From assembly GCF_000003815.2 (NCBI RefSeq), contig NC_049982.1:9578677-9630647 (forward strand): a DNA stretch of 51,971 nt, given 5' to 3'. Below are positions 42,044 to 51,971 of this stretch, in pieces; the first letter of the stretch is position 1, and every line of letters starts with the position of its first letter. Under the pieces are notes generated by a model. The model was not told where the DNA came from, ran no database searches, and worked only from the letters and a program-made list of their open reading frames with translations. The DNA is from Branchiostoma floridae (Eukaryota; Chordata; Leptocardii; Amphioxiformes; Branchiostomatidae). The position numbers and the translations under genes are program-made.

Positions 42044-42148
42044 TAGCCTGGGTGCCATTTGATTACTACTGGGCTCCCTACACAAGCTGCCCAGAAACAG
42101 GACAGTGAGTGGATGAGCCCCAGTAGTAATTGGATGGCAACTAGGCTA
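42044..42148. mobile_element. Hairpin MITE with TAGCCT ends
   Basis: TAGCCTGGGTGCCATTTGAT with TACTACTGGGCTC on the left is mirrored on the right by GAGCCCCAGTAGTAATTGGA and GGCAACTAGGCTA. About 33 bp pair per arm with few mismatches over a short loop. It lies inside the probable RAD51AP1 3' UTR, so the transcript would carry the hairpin. Confidence 0.75.
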
Positions 42149-43448
42149 AAAAATAAGAAGAGAGATCCAGTAAGAAATTAAACTGATTTCTAAATGCCAT
42201 GCTAGTTTCATATGAATGTTTTTTAGTAAAAGAAAGCTTTTAGAGCTTGGTAAAAGTGTCACAGTCATCATCAGTGACTTCCTTTGCATTTTAGAATGAA
42301 TAGAACCCTTTGGTCACCTTTTCAGTACTCTTCTATGGCATTGGATATAACCTTGTGTATAGTCAATATGTAAAAGATTCTTTTGAAATGTTTTATACAA
42401 GAATTTTATACTAATCAGATAGCAGTTCCGAATACTATAGGTATTGAATAGTTTTCTTTGTTCATGATTTTCGGTAGCTATCCTCGGTGTAGTGCCAAAT
42501 AGCACCAGGAAGTTAGACTAAGTGGTATGTACTTCTTCAAAGAGTAAATTCAGTGTATAGTTTTGCAATTCCACTTATCTTTTAGATACAAACAATTCTT
42601 AATTGTAGTTTGATACACACAACTTCTACCTGAGTGTTTGTGCTGTTCTGCCAAAGGGATGTTTCAATCCGCTCAATTTACAAAGAGCCAGTTAAGTAGT
42701 GGGCCTTTCTTGTGTATATACGCCCGTGATGTTACCAGAGACATGTATAATTATGTAGACGACACAGAGTCTAAGTACACTTTTTGTAGGTCTTGCACTG
42801 TAAAAATAGTACTGTATAATTATTGTTTTATTGCACGGAATAAAAGTATAGTAGGTGATATTTCTATTTGAGGTTTAATGCTTGACTGTTTTTCACTATG
42901 ACCACATATACTTCCGGTGTGGCAAGTGCTGATTATTTTTATACATAGATGCTGTTCGTTGACCAGTTAGGATTATATGGACAATAAAGCATTATACATC
43001 AGTCTTGTATTGTTATTTCTGCACCCAAAACATTTTGCCCACCTTATTTGTAATTATAGTAAATTACAATATGTTAGGCAAAGACATTACTCAACCTTGT
43101 CTTGACTTCTAGTTTTTTTTTAATTTCCTATAGGACTATCTAAAATTTGTTTTCAACTCATTTCAATATGAATTCATAATTTTCAGTTATAAACCTGCTG
43201 ATCAGATCTTAGTCAATGTCACTGATGAAACATCTGACCATATCCAAAATTATGTTATGTTGCAGAGAAAGCATTGAGATATACTTGAGGAATGACTAGA
43301 TACTTTTTCAGTGTGTTTTATAATTTCTCTAGTACTTTTTTTATTGTTCTTTTTTAACCCCACAGCAGAAGCTTATGACCATGTGACAATATGTACAACG
43401 ATGAAGGCATTGATTGTGATGAGACTGTTTGTGATCCGAATGATGATA

Positions 43449-43609
43449 CAGTCAAACCTGTCTATAGCGACCACTCAAGGGACCGGGCAAATTTGGTCAC
43501 TATAGACAGGTGGCCTCTGTATAGAGGTGGCAACTTGTAGATAAAATACAAGGAACCGACAAAAAGTGGCCACTATGGACAGAGGTGGCCCCTAATACAG
43601 GTTTGACTG
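43449..43609. mobile_element. 161-bp TA-flanked MITE with CAGTCAAACCTG ends
   Basis: TA (43447-43448) precedes CAGTCAAACCTGT, which is mirrored by ACAGGTTTGACTG before TA (43610-43611). Inner repeats of TGGCCACT, GACAGAGGTGGCC and ATAGACAGGTGGCC are arranged in both orientations. CAGT ends with a TA target match Tc1-mariner/pogo-type elements, as for the 1.1-kb element at 17443. Confidence 0.85.
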
Positions 43610-43796
43610 TAATTGTTTTATTCAATAGAAAATTGTGGTCCAGACCAAGGAATCTAGTACATGTATATGGATTGTTTGTTAGTGTGAAAGTTATATCAGC
43701 TTGCCACAGCAAAAGACAAATTCTCCGGAAAAATATAATCTTGATATAATAGTCAAAATTAGAAAATTGAAGGATACATATACAGTATGTACATTA

Positions 43797-44146
43797 GGCC
43801 ACACCAATTTAATTTCTTGGTTCACGGATTTTTTCATAAAAAATATGGAGCGAAATAAAAATGAAAATTGTATAATGGTTGGGGTAAAGGTAACGGCTAA
43901 TCCAAAACATAAAGAAAAAAAGTTTTCAGCTTGAAAAAAGTACAAAAACACTATTATTACAGTACAGTAACAGCACCTGTACCCACACTTTAAGGAGCTT
44001 ATAATATAAAGGCCAATTTGCTTCACCAGAAAGTTGGTGAATGGTTTCCTTAATGGTGAAAATTTGCTGAGAGGTAATTTTTATTTTTTTTTCCAAAAAA
44101 TAGGAGCGAGCGAATCCGTGAACCAAGAAATTAAATTGGTGTGGCC
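43797..44146. mobile_element. 350-bp MITE with 34-bp inverted ends and TTA target duplication
   Basis: GGCCACACCAATTTAATTTC plus TTGGTTCACGGATT at the left is mirrored at the right with no mismatch over 34 bp. TTA flanks both ends (43794-43796, 44147-44149). A 3-bp TTA/TAA target and GGCC-type ends are typical of PIF/Harbinger MITEs. The near-identical ends suggest a fairly young insertion. Confidence 0.85.
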
Positions 44147-45172
44147 TTACAAGAAAATTACGAGATCGTTGGATTCTTAAAAATTCAAGTTCATGACAAA
44201 AATAAGACAGCTGAACTTTTCAGTAACATTTCATAAAGTGAGACACAAAAGGAGAAATATTGTGAAAGGAAAGCTTTTAAATATTTGTTCAACCCACTTA
44301 CATTGAGTATATCTACTGGTACATAACAAACACACTGCATTGTAGATGGGATTTGAGCAGGCTGTTGGTGTAAAAAGGTATTTCAGATATTTACTATTTT
44401 GTCAAGACATGTACTACTATGTAACTATTCACTGCCTAATACACTACAGTTGCCAAATTTTCGGTCTTTTATGGAAGGCTTATAATACAGAAAAGACTGG
44501 CCTGGATACTAGTTCCATTGCGCTAAACTATAGCCCTTTTGTGCATAACTACTGGGTATAGCCCTTTCAACAGGGAAGGTCACAAGCTCCTATAGAGTTG
44601 GCACCCTATCTATATTGGCACCCAGCCCTAACTGGCACCCAGTGTCTACCAGTAATATCTATCCTGTGATAGATAATCTAGGCCCGCGTGCTGTGTTAGG
44701 CGACAGGGCCAAAGTGATGAGCACTATAGCACAGCGGACTGGTACCCAGGCTAAGAAAAGACTAGACAGATTAACATACTAGTAATATATATACAGCATT
44801 TACGATTCAATTTAAACCAAAGAAGAATACAACAAAATGTAAGAAGGGACTACTTAGAGGTTGCCTCAAAGACTGTAGATGGAGGGGAAAGAAGCCTTTC
44901 AATGAGAGTTGAAGAGAGTTCAAGCACACTACAACACAAGGAAACAATCTGGATACTCCTTGATAAGTCTGAATGGGCTGGCCACTTTCTGTGGCACTCT
45001 TAACCCTCTTCTAGCTGTTGGAACAGCAACAATTCTTCTTTACTGTTTACAGTGTATATGAGGTAGGTTGAGGACTAGATGCCTCATACATTATATGTGT
45101 TGTCCGTAGATCCACCATTACCCTTTTGTGAGGAGACAGTACAAGTTAAAAAATCTGTTTACACCAAGAGGG

Positions 45173-45225
45173 ATGAGGACAGTTACAAATATGAATATCA
45201 CATGAGGACAGTTACAAATATGAAT
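45173..45225 (+). repeat. 24-bp direct repeat
   Basis: ATGAGGACAGTTACAAATAT plus GAAT occurs exactly at 45173-45196 and again at 45202-45225, five bases apart. It lies just below the NCAPH2 stop codon, in its presumed 3' UTR. Confidence 0.85.
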
Positions 45226-45254
45226 TTTTGTGCCTTGTGCACACTTGTGCCTGG

Positions 45255-48200
45255 TTATTTGTGTCCCTTTTTGGTTTTCTGTGTAAGAGACGGCGCCTGG
45301 TAGTCCTGGAAGCGCTCCTGTGCCCGCTCCTTGGACAGCAAGGTCAGGGTCATGGTGTTCACTGCGCTGTCAGCGACCCCCGTCTGGCCAATCTCCAAGT
45401 TCATGTTGTTTGCCTACATCAACAGATAAAGTAGGAATCAAGTCATTAAAACAGCTCAGCTAGCCTGCTAACAGTTCTCAAAAAAGTTACCTCAACATTT
45501 CTGCATTTGGATTTTTTGTGTGATCAAGCTTTCTACTGCTGGATATCAAGGTAAACTCATTTAAGATAAAGTTAGACCACTTGTATAGTAAAGCTAGCTC
45601 ACCAGCTGAAGAGAGGAAGCGAACGTCCTGCAGACCCCCCAGGCTGCCTGACCACGGCACACCTCGTGCAGCGGGCGGACTTCCCCGACAGTGTGGAAAC
45701 TCTCCAGTAACTGGTCAGCACAACTGTGGATGTCAAAGGGACCGTGCTTCTCCTGGGTAAACACAAACATAGGAACGTTAAGGCCTCTTATAACACTGTT
45801 GATTTAGACTCTAACCAATATAAACTTTGGTATATGGATGAACCCATAGCAGGAAGATGATGCTTTATAAGAGACAGTTTGTGGCTTGTCATAATTTGTT
45901 ATGTAGTACTCAAAGCAATGAGAAGAGCACCAATGATACATACATTTGTACCATTTGACCATACACAGGGCTAGTCAATGTATTCTATTACAAATAGAAA
46001 CTCAAAAGTCAGTCTGTAATGAATTTGGCAGAGAAATCAGGCAAACCCACCTCTTGCTCCAGGTGAGGCAGGATCTTCTCCTCCCACTCCCTGATCCGTC
46101 TGGACAGCTGAGTCTCCTGGATGTACTGTGCACTCTCCAGAAACCCATCCTGGATAGCATAGCAACAACAGGAAGGGGGTTAACATACAGCCTGAAATAG
46201 TTCTGCACATAATGTTACTACTATGGTCAATGTGGGTAAAGTTAACATCGGATGTGTTCTCCCCTGACTAAGCATCAGCATTGAAACATCCAGACGATAC
46301 AGGATCTATAACATCACTCCTTTTGGGACTTGCAAGCAATTGTGGGAAAGAATGTTTAAGATCTCGGTTAACATCACAAATGAGGCTCATCATATGCTAT
46401 GCAATTGTACCCAACTTGTAAAATTCATTGTAAATTTTACTAGAAGAAGTATGCTTGTTGAATTTTTAATGCTTCCAAATACACTCAGCTACAAGAGTAC
46501 TGTTTGATCTCAGAACAAACTTTGTCCAAAGCCTAAGACTCACCACATATTGTCTGACCATGTCCTCGTATGTGTGCACCATGCTATCTTTTGGGGGTTC
46601 CTCCTCCAGACCGGTGGGCATGGGTGGGGCCATCTCCATGCCAACTGCCTCCATCATGTCTCCACCAAAGTCTCCAGCATCACCGTCATCATCATCATCA
46701 TCATTATGATCAAGGACAGGGAACCCTGGGGAGTACAGAGTGATGTAAAATTCTTGGTATCAACCACAGTAATACATGTATGAGCTTCTGGTAAATAGCT
46801 CTAAGGTAATACTTAAATAGTATTTTTATTCCAAACAAAACACGTTTTCAAAATTGTGACTTATACACAAGTACTTTTGATTTGACACATTCTGATAAAA
46901 TTATATTGGGGAAGAGAAAATGGAAGGAATTTCATTTTAAGGTAAAGATAAGCAAGAAAGTGCCACTTTTCAATGAAAGAAGTATGTATGTATAAGTTAT
47001 GTAGCGGTGGTTGTCTAGAACTCAACATCTTTTACTTTTTTAGACCAAAAATTTGTGGACATTTGACAGTTATATTAGCTTTTTACCACTAACTCTATTT
47101 CAGCCTTTCGCCAACCATGACAAACAACATGAACAATGGTGGGACAAACCTTCTTGTTCATCCTCTTCTTCCTCCAAGTATTCTGGAACATTTTCTGTCT
47201 GAACACCAAAATAAATACATTATTCATTAAAAAATGGAATAAAACTGATTTACAAATTTTTACAATATGCTGCTGATACATTATGTTCATAATTTTTACT
47301 TCAAACCTCCATAAAATAGAACTGATATTGTAAATAAGAATAAAATATGGGAGTTATTTTACCTTTAGCTGTTTTTGGAGTTCCCGACGTTTTCTCATGG
47401 CATCCCAGTACATGTGCTCCAGTGCTGGAATCACATAGAAGTATGTCAGTATGTTTGTCCCTCCATTTGTACTACTATGTACTAATAAATAATGTAGTAA
47501 CTACAATTTGGATACATGGAGCCAGCAGTGTGGTTGTATAACTACCTGACAGAATGCCCGTCATACATACATACCCTTTGTAACAGCAGGGAAATTTTGC
47601 ATCTGGTAATGTGGCCATATCACCAAAGAACCTGTCCCTGCTGCTTCCAGCACTAATACAGATTTGGTTCCAAACAGCTACCTTAGCAGGCTGAAGGTTA
47701 GAAATGATTACCAAGCAACTCTTGTACATACCAGCAAATGTTGGTCTCTTTGTTGGGTTGGTAGGAAGCCTCTTGTCTCCCCAAACTGCAAAATAATGGT
47801 GATGGTGACATGGACACAATGAGAAAAGCATTTTCTAGAACAACTCAGTCTGTCTGTTGCTTCATATTAGTTACTTACAGGAATTTTTCAACTGCTCTAT
47901 GATCAAGTACAGAAATAAAACTGTGCGTATGCATGTGCACGGTCTTTACCTGTCTTAGAGATGAGATCGGGAAGTGGTTCCAGTTGGGTGCTGGCTGCCT
48001 TCAGTTTCCTCTTCTTGGTGTTACCAGACAGTCCAGGCAGCACTTGGAATGGTACACCTGTCCAGGAAAGGAGAACATGAGCACGACATGATATGCAATG
48101 TGGGCAATGATAGATTGGGAAAGAAGTGATCGTTTATACAAGTGCATTACAGTTTCCCTTCCTCAAATACATATGTACTGTAAGTCTCTTTAGATCCGCG

Positions 48201-50072
48201 GCGCCTAAAATCCGCGGTTTCGGTCAAATGACCAATCCGCGCTGTCTTCAGATTCGCGGTGGACGATGTGTGGGAAAAAGAGTTCGCGACCGAGTACTTA
48301 GCGCTAGCGCAAGTTTACGCGTAATAACACGTGGGTTGAACTATATTTTTTCGGCGAATTTACCGACAGTCCGTAAGGCAATATTAATCATTTTCGATAG
48401 TATTTCACTTTTGCATGGTCAGGAAAATCTCGAAAATGTTGAGACAATGTTAATTAGCGAGAAATCAAGGAGAAATTGGCAAGTTTGTGTTTAGTTCTGA
48501 CGGCGGCACAGATTGGCAAGATGGCGCCTTGGAGGTCATGTAGGGTCATCGGGACAGTCGATTATAGTATGGGTGAAAATGCTTCCAGCAGTGCAATTGT
48601 GCTCTAATTTAACCATAAAAGAATGCACAACTATTTATCACATATGTTGTATGATTATAAAGGACATATATTTAAGGAGTGTGTGATTTTATACTTTATT
48701 CATTTGACAAGTAAAGGTGTTTGTATCTTCTTTTAAAAAAGTGTTCGCCCATGCTGCTTGGGAAATCCCAAGCTAGTCACAACAAGCTTGTAGAAGCGTC
48801 GGTTTTCGGTTGTTTAAAAGAGCCTTTCTATGGAAGTGCAAACATGGATTCAGGAATAAAAAGGTCAAATACAGGTTGGTTGACAACTGGAGCACAGAGT
48901 GAACATTTTATAGAAACTGTAGGCATGATTTTTTTGTCTTTTTCTCGGCGTCTTGATTCCAAGCCAAGCTCGTCAAGAACAAAGGATTATGGCGATCGAG
49001 GTTTCAGACAACTTTGTAGCTTTGCATTTTCGAATTCTGTGAATCAAACAGTGGTCAACGGCAGCTACTAAGTATATTTCAGTATGAATATGATGGAGTA
49101 TAAACCGAAGTTATGGAAGAGAACGCTAGAATAGAACTTCAAAGTGATCCGATGTTACGAGAAATTATGCTGCGCGTGGCCTCGTATTATTTTTTTTCGG
49201 CACGCAGTATGCGGCCGATTTTGTTTTCCTTTACTGTTCTTTGTAAGAAGTAACTAAATTATTGAAGCCAGGCATTACTTGTGTACATATGTATACTTTG
49301 AATAAAATTTTGATATCGTTTACATGATCGCATGTGTGTTGTTTTTGCATCACTCCTTGCTTTTATCTTACTAGTATCTCGAGGTCGGCCGTGAATTTGG
49401 GGAGGGGGGCACATTTGCACCAAACACATCCGCGGAGAAGTAGATTCGCGGTACGAAGGTCTCCGCGAATACCGCGAATCTAAAAACACCCCGGAAATAA
49501 AGAGACTTACAGTATATCATAAAGAACATTTTTTTAAATCATTTTTTCAATATATCATAGCAAACCTGATGAGATGTAATGCTACTCTTTCTAACCTTTT
49601 TTGAAAGGCAGCGACTTGACTTTTGTGTTTGGTTGTTCTTCATGTGGATCTAACATCTTCCAGGGGTCCTTCTGTACCTGTCATGTCCAGGATAATGCAA
49701 GTTTTATTCAATACAGTCATACTGTAAAAACTATACAATCTGAATTTCAGTTGTAACATGAAAACATTGTTCAAGTTAGAGTTATTGCAACATTAAACTT
49801 TCAGCAAAACTTTCAGTGCCATTATAATCGTGCGTGTTGCATCAAAAAGCATTAAAATACATAAAATACAGTGTTCACATTCAAAAGTTTTACCTTTTCT
49901 TTCGGTTCCACAACTTGTACTCTTGGCCGCAGGTTCCTGGGCTCACTTGCAGCGTTCCTCCCGGGGTTGTCCCACTCTACATCTCCCCCAGCCATGTCTA
50001 CTGGATCATCCCCCATGTCTACTGGATCATCCCCAAGGGGTAGGGGGTCTGCACCTCCATCATCACTGCATA
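45255..50072 (-). CDS. NCAPH2: Condensin-2 complex subunit H2, C-terminal part (5' exons off window)
   Basis: Ten exons join in phase: 49894-50072, 49596-49671, 47950-48057, 47732-47785, 47363-47424, 47150-47198, 46544-46725, 46051-46149, 45603-45752, 45255-45413. They cover about the last 372 codons (human total 605). Landmarks match human NCAPH2: DPWKMLDP with LPFKKG, RPTFA...LEHMYWDAMRKRRELQ, an acidic patch, HTYEDMVRQYV, QETQLSRRIREWEEKILP, GPFDIHSCADQL, CRTFASSLQLANN and ALL-type TLLSKERAQERFQDYQAPS near the end. This is the kleisin subunit of condensin II, acting in mitotic chromosome condensation. The 49596-49671 exon has two possible acceptors six bases apart (start 49671 or 49677). 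The N-terminal ~230 residues must lie right of the window or beyond the Helitron. Confidence 0.93.
48178..49512. mobile_element. 1.3-kb non-autonomous TA-flanked element in an NCAPH2 intron
   Basis: CTGTAAGTCTCTTTA at 48178 is mirrored by TAAAGAGACTTACAG ending at 49512, with TA on both sides (48176-48177, 49513-49514). Both subterminal regions carry clustered ATCCGCGG or CCGCGAAT motifs, like the MITE at 8673-8899, which also starts CTGTAA. A plus-strand frame at 48721-49071 (116 aa) has no recognisable transposase motif. It is non-autonomous as seen here. Confidence 0.8.
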
Positions 50073-50325
50073 CTGAGAAAACGATTAAAAAAGTTAACAA
50101 ATCTGTCAAACGCGGGAAACTCGTGAAAACTTTTCCAAGCGTCCGCTAGACCTCAATGGAGAGGCCGTCCACCTGGGAGCGGAGTGTTGCGAAAATTAAC
50201 TGATCTTGCTATGACCCTACAAAGTAAAAGTAAATTGGGAAAAACTAAGACGCAACACCGACGTGTCTACTGGATCATCCCCCAGGGTGTGGGGGGCATA
50301 CTGAGAAAACGATTCAAATAGTTTT
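49993..50325 (-). repeat. Repeated GDDPVDM coding unit and a broken upstream copy of the NCAPH2 exon edge
   Basis: Inside the exon a 21-bp unit is duplicated exactly (49993-50013 and 50014-50034), giving two GDDPVDM repeats. A third copy of the unit lies at about 50262-50283, outside the exon. It is followed by the same acceptor context as the true exon (TTTTCTCAG then TATGC on the minus strand) at 50300-50325. In the copy, the frame set by this acceptor runs into TGA after seven codons, so it is a pseudo-exon. Confidence 0.7.
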
Positions 50326-50808
50326 GGCACGTTGCTATTGTTTTTTCTAAACCAGCCAGGTATTGTACATATTACAGCTTTGTATCAACCTCTCTACTGC
50401 CAAACCTTGCCATTAATTGTTTTAACTCAACTGCCATCTTAAAACACTGGAAACAAGAAAGCTTTTAAAAAAAGCTGGCCGGGGCGCATTTGGAAGGACT
50501 ACCTCAAAATTTCATGTTGTGTTCCAGTAAAATGTGCATCATTATTAAACTAGAAGTTTATATCTAAAATCTATGGGAAGTTGGCTGGAAACCTTTGTTC
50601 ACTGGTATAATTGGATTTTCCGGCGTACTTTTGTGGGCGGAATTGTATCCCTTGTGTGCGCTGTGTGCCGGATATAAAAATCGTAAAAGAAACTCCGGTG
50701 CGAGACCACAGCCAAAGGCGGGAAGAGGTCCCGGATGTGCATTGTCGTTCTTTCTTCGTGACAGAAATTTCACTGTGGAGAACCTCTTAATTGGAATTCC
50801 ACACGAAT
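50073..50808. other. Intronic or intergenic stretch between the NCAPH2 exon and the Helitron
   Basis: Apart from the broken exon copy (50262-50325) I see no coding exon. The plus-strand frame 50595-50822 (75 aa) shows no known domain and runs into the Helitron remnant. The stretch may contain the decayed 3' border of the Helitron insertion, but no clear CTRR end with a hairpin is visible. Confidence 0.4.
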
Positions 50809-51971
50809 CTAGTGATCTTTGATTCTACCAATGGGATGTTGTGGACTCTTCAGTATGAAGCGTAGAAGTGCATCAGTGCGTCTATTAAAGTGTATCGCAC
50901 ACATGACAGGGTCTGATCTCATTAGGTTCCATTTGTCTTGTTGTGGTAATGCTTTAGCTTCTTCATAGGTCAGGTCAGGATTCAGGGTCATGAACAATTC
51001 TGGCCAGTTTAAATCATTAGCAGACACAGTGACAAACCATGTTGGTGGTCCAATAGTGTTTATTTTTGCTAGCAAGTTTAGCAGTTGGTCCTTGAAGTAA
51101 GCTGCTGTTCCACGTATATTCTTCATAAAAGTGTATGATGTGCTTTCAACATGTTGATCAATTTCATGATGCAGATCGCCTGCTGTTAGTGGCTGTGCTA
51201 TGGATTGTGATCTAACATTACTCTGCTTTTGCATTCTACATACAATGGATATCTGACTGTACAATTTCTTGATTTCATACGAGTTCAAGGCAAAGAAGAG
51301 CCATGGGATGTTTTTTCTCCAGCAATCATTGATATTGAGCAAACGTGATTGGAAGTACTGTAAGTCTGTTAGTTGTACATCACGCGTCTGTTTGAAGCCA
51401 TTTTTACCATATGGGTATAACTGTGGAAAACAGTGTTCCTCAAGATCAGTCTCTTTAAATATGCTTTGTGGTGGTGATGTTTCACGTGGTAGTGATATCA
51501 CTGGGACATTGTCTGTTACATTCTGCAACAGAGATTGTAACTGGACATTTGGATTAATGTAGTTACAGGGAAAAGCTGAGAGTTCTTGGACAGTAGAAGG
51601 TGCACTTGAGAAGTCTGGTTCATTGGCGTCTGTGATCATTGGATTGAATTCACTTGACTTTTTTACCCAGTTTTCAAAGGTAGCTATGTTCACATGTGAA
51701 TATAGATGATTATGCGTTACCAGCCATGTAAGAGCTTCATGCATTTTGGAAAATCGTACAATGTGTTGTGGGTCTGTTCTTTGTGTTTTACTTTCATTTG
51801 TCTGACAAGGGTGTACTATTACTAGCCCAGCTGTATCTTGGCTATGTGGTAACAGTTGGCAAGTAGTTTCAATGTTGGTAGGGAAACTTATGGCTTGACC
51901 TTGTTCACCAAATTGTCCACCTGGTAATACAATTAACTTGATGAAGGTGTATTTCAAACTGACAAGTCTTG
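50809..51971 (-). CDS. Helitron replicase N-terminal region, truncated (open at right edge)
   Basis: An uninterrupted frame of about 387 codons runs from the window edge to a TAG at 50809. It starts with a region like those preceding Helitron_like_N (LIVLPGGQFGEQGQAISFPT). It then has LEEHCFPQLYPYGKNGF, YFQSRLLNINDCWRKNIPWLFFAL, FKDQLLNLLAKINTIGPPTW followed by FVTVSANDLNWPELF, and HFNRRTDALLRFIL. These are hallmarks of the Helitron helicase-like N-terminal domain. The frame stops after HPIGRIKDH, just where the HUH nuclease motif should follow, so the nuclease and PIF1-like helicase are missing. It is in the same strand as NCAPH2 and may sit in one of its introns. Confidence 0.85.
   Translation of the reverse strand, partial: RLVSLKYTFIKLIVLPGGQFGEQGQAISFPTNIETTCQLLPHSQDTAGLVIVHPCQTNESKTQRTDPQHIVRFSKMHEALTWLVTHNHLYSHVNIATFENWVKKSSEFNPMITDANEPDFSSAPSTVQELSAFPCNYINPNVQLQSLLQNVTDNVPVISLPRETSPPQSIFKETDLEEHCFPQLYPYGKNGFKQTRDVQLTDLQYFQSRLLNINDCWRKNIPWLFFALNSYEIKKLYSQISIVCRMQKQSNVRSQSIAQPLTAGDLHHEIDQHVESTSYTFMKNIRGTAAYFKDQLLNLLAKINTIGPPTWFVTVSANDLNWPELFMTLNPDLTYEEAKALPQQDKWNLMRSDPVMCAIHFNRRTDALLRFILKSPQHPIGRIKDH

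Larger units (their letters stand above)
41497..45254. other. Convergent 3' region of RAD51AP1 and NCAPH2, MITE-rich
   Basis: RAD51AP1 candidate polyadenylation signals at 42839-42844 and 42983-42988 imply a 3' UTR of up to 1.5 kb that includes a hairpin MITE (42044-42148). Two more MITEs follow (43449-43609, 43797-44146). The NCAPH2 3' UTR must lie below 45255; its polyadenylation site is not clear. Open frames here, such as 43311-43505 or 45079-45303, have no support. Confidence 0.5.

Noticed and set aside
43311-43505. 64-aa frame downstream of RAD51AP1
   Set aside because: Its second half is MITE sequence and the rest is a hydrophobic chance run.
45228-45434. Plus-strand frame over the last NCAPH2 exon
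   Set aside because: It is the antisense of a confirmed coding exon.
48721-49071. 116-aa frame inside the 1.3-kb element as a transposase
   Set aside because: No DDE/D pattern, helix-turn-helix or similarity recognised; too short for an active enzyme.
50595-50822. 75-aa plus-strand gene beside the Helitron
   Set aside because: No domain, no splice partners, and its end overlaps the Helitron frame.

Overview
The window is eukaryotic nuclear DNA. It is intron-rich, with GT-AG splice sites, long introns, AATAAA signals and assembly gaps. Its protein-coding genes are close to vertebrate ones but very compact, and many small TA- or TTA-flanked MITEs lie in introns and spacers. This fits an invertebrate deuterostome. 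I infer a cephalochordate (amphioxus, Branchiostoma-like), but nothing in the sequence proves the species.

Layout, left to right: the 3' end of a CUB-MAM extracellular protein gene (+, 58-1966); a small three-exon gene of unknown function (-, 3824-6500); ribosomal protein S16 (+, 7867-10617); ZC3H11A, a CCCH zinc-finger mRNA-export factor (-, 14108-19468, with two assembly gaps and a probable ~3 kb 3' UTR); a gene-poor stretch with weak coding-like remnants and a CRE-bearing CpG-rich segment (20-23 kb); GTF2H1, TFIIH p62 (-, 23581-29109); CIMAP3/Pitchfork, a ciliary protein (+, 29336-31322); FERRY3 (human C12orf4; -, 32505-37619); RAD51AP1 (+, 38079-41496); the 3' part of NCAPH2, condensin-II subunit H2 (-, 45255-50072); and a truncated Helitron replicase ORF (-, 50809-51971, open at the right edge).

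I rebuilt the exons by hand. Every listed exon joins in phase, and the predicted lengths are close to the human proteins: RPS16 146 aa, GTF2H1 551 aa, CIMAP3 194 aa, FERRY3 550 aa, RAD51AP1 357 aa. Two head-to-head pairs share short promoters. GTF2H1/CIMAP3 start codons are 226 bp apart, with an RFX X-box-like site beside the ciliary gene. FERRY3/RAD51AP1 start codons are 459 bp apart, and these two genes are also head-to-head neighbours in human.

The rest of the structure is mobile or repetitive DNA: a tRNA-derived SINE with a MITE nested in an older copy; a hairpin MITE family sharing CTCCAAGCAGA ends (three copies); TA-flanked elements of 161 bp, 227 bp, 1.1 kb and 1.3 kb; a 350 bp TTA-flanked MITE with 34 bp inverted ends; an array of palindromic units in FERRY3 intron 1; and a frameshifted duplicate of an NCAPH2 exon edge. 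I found no clearly new biological system. The best leads are promoter architecture, transposon-gene junctions and the palindromic array.
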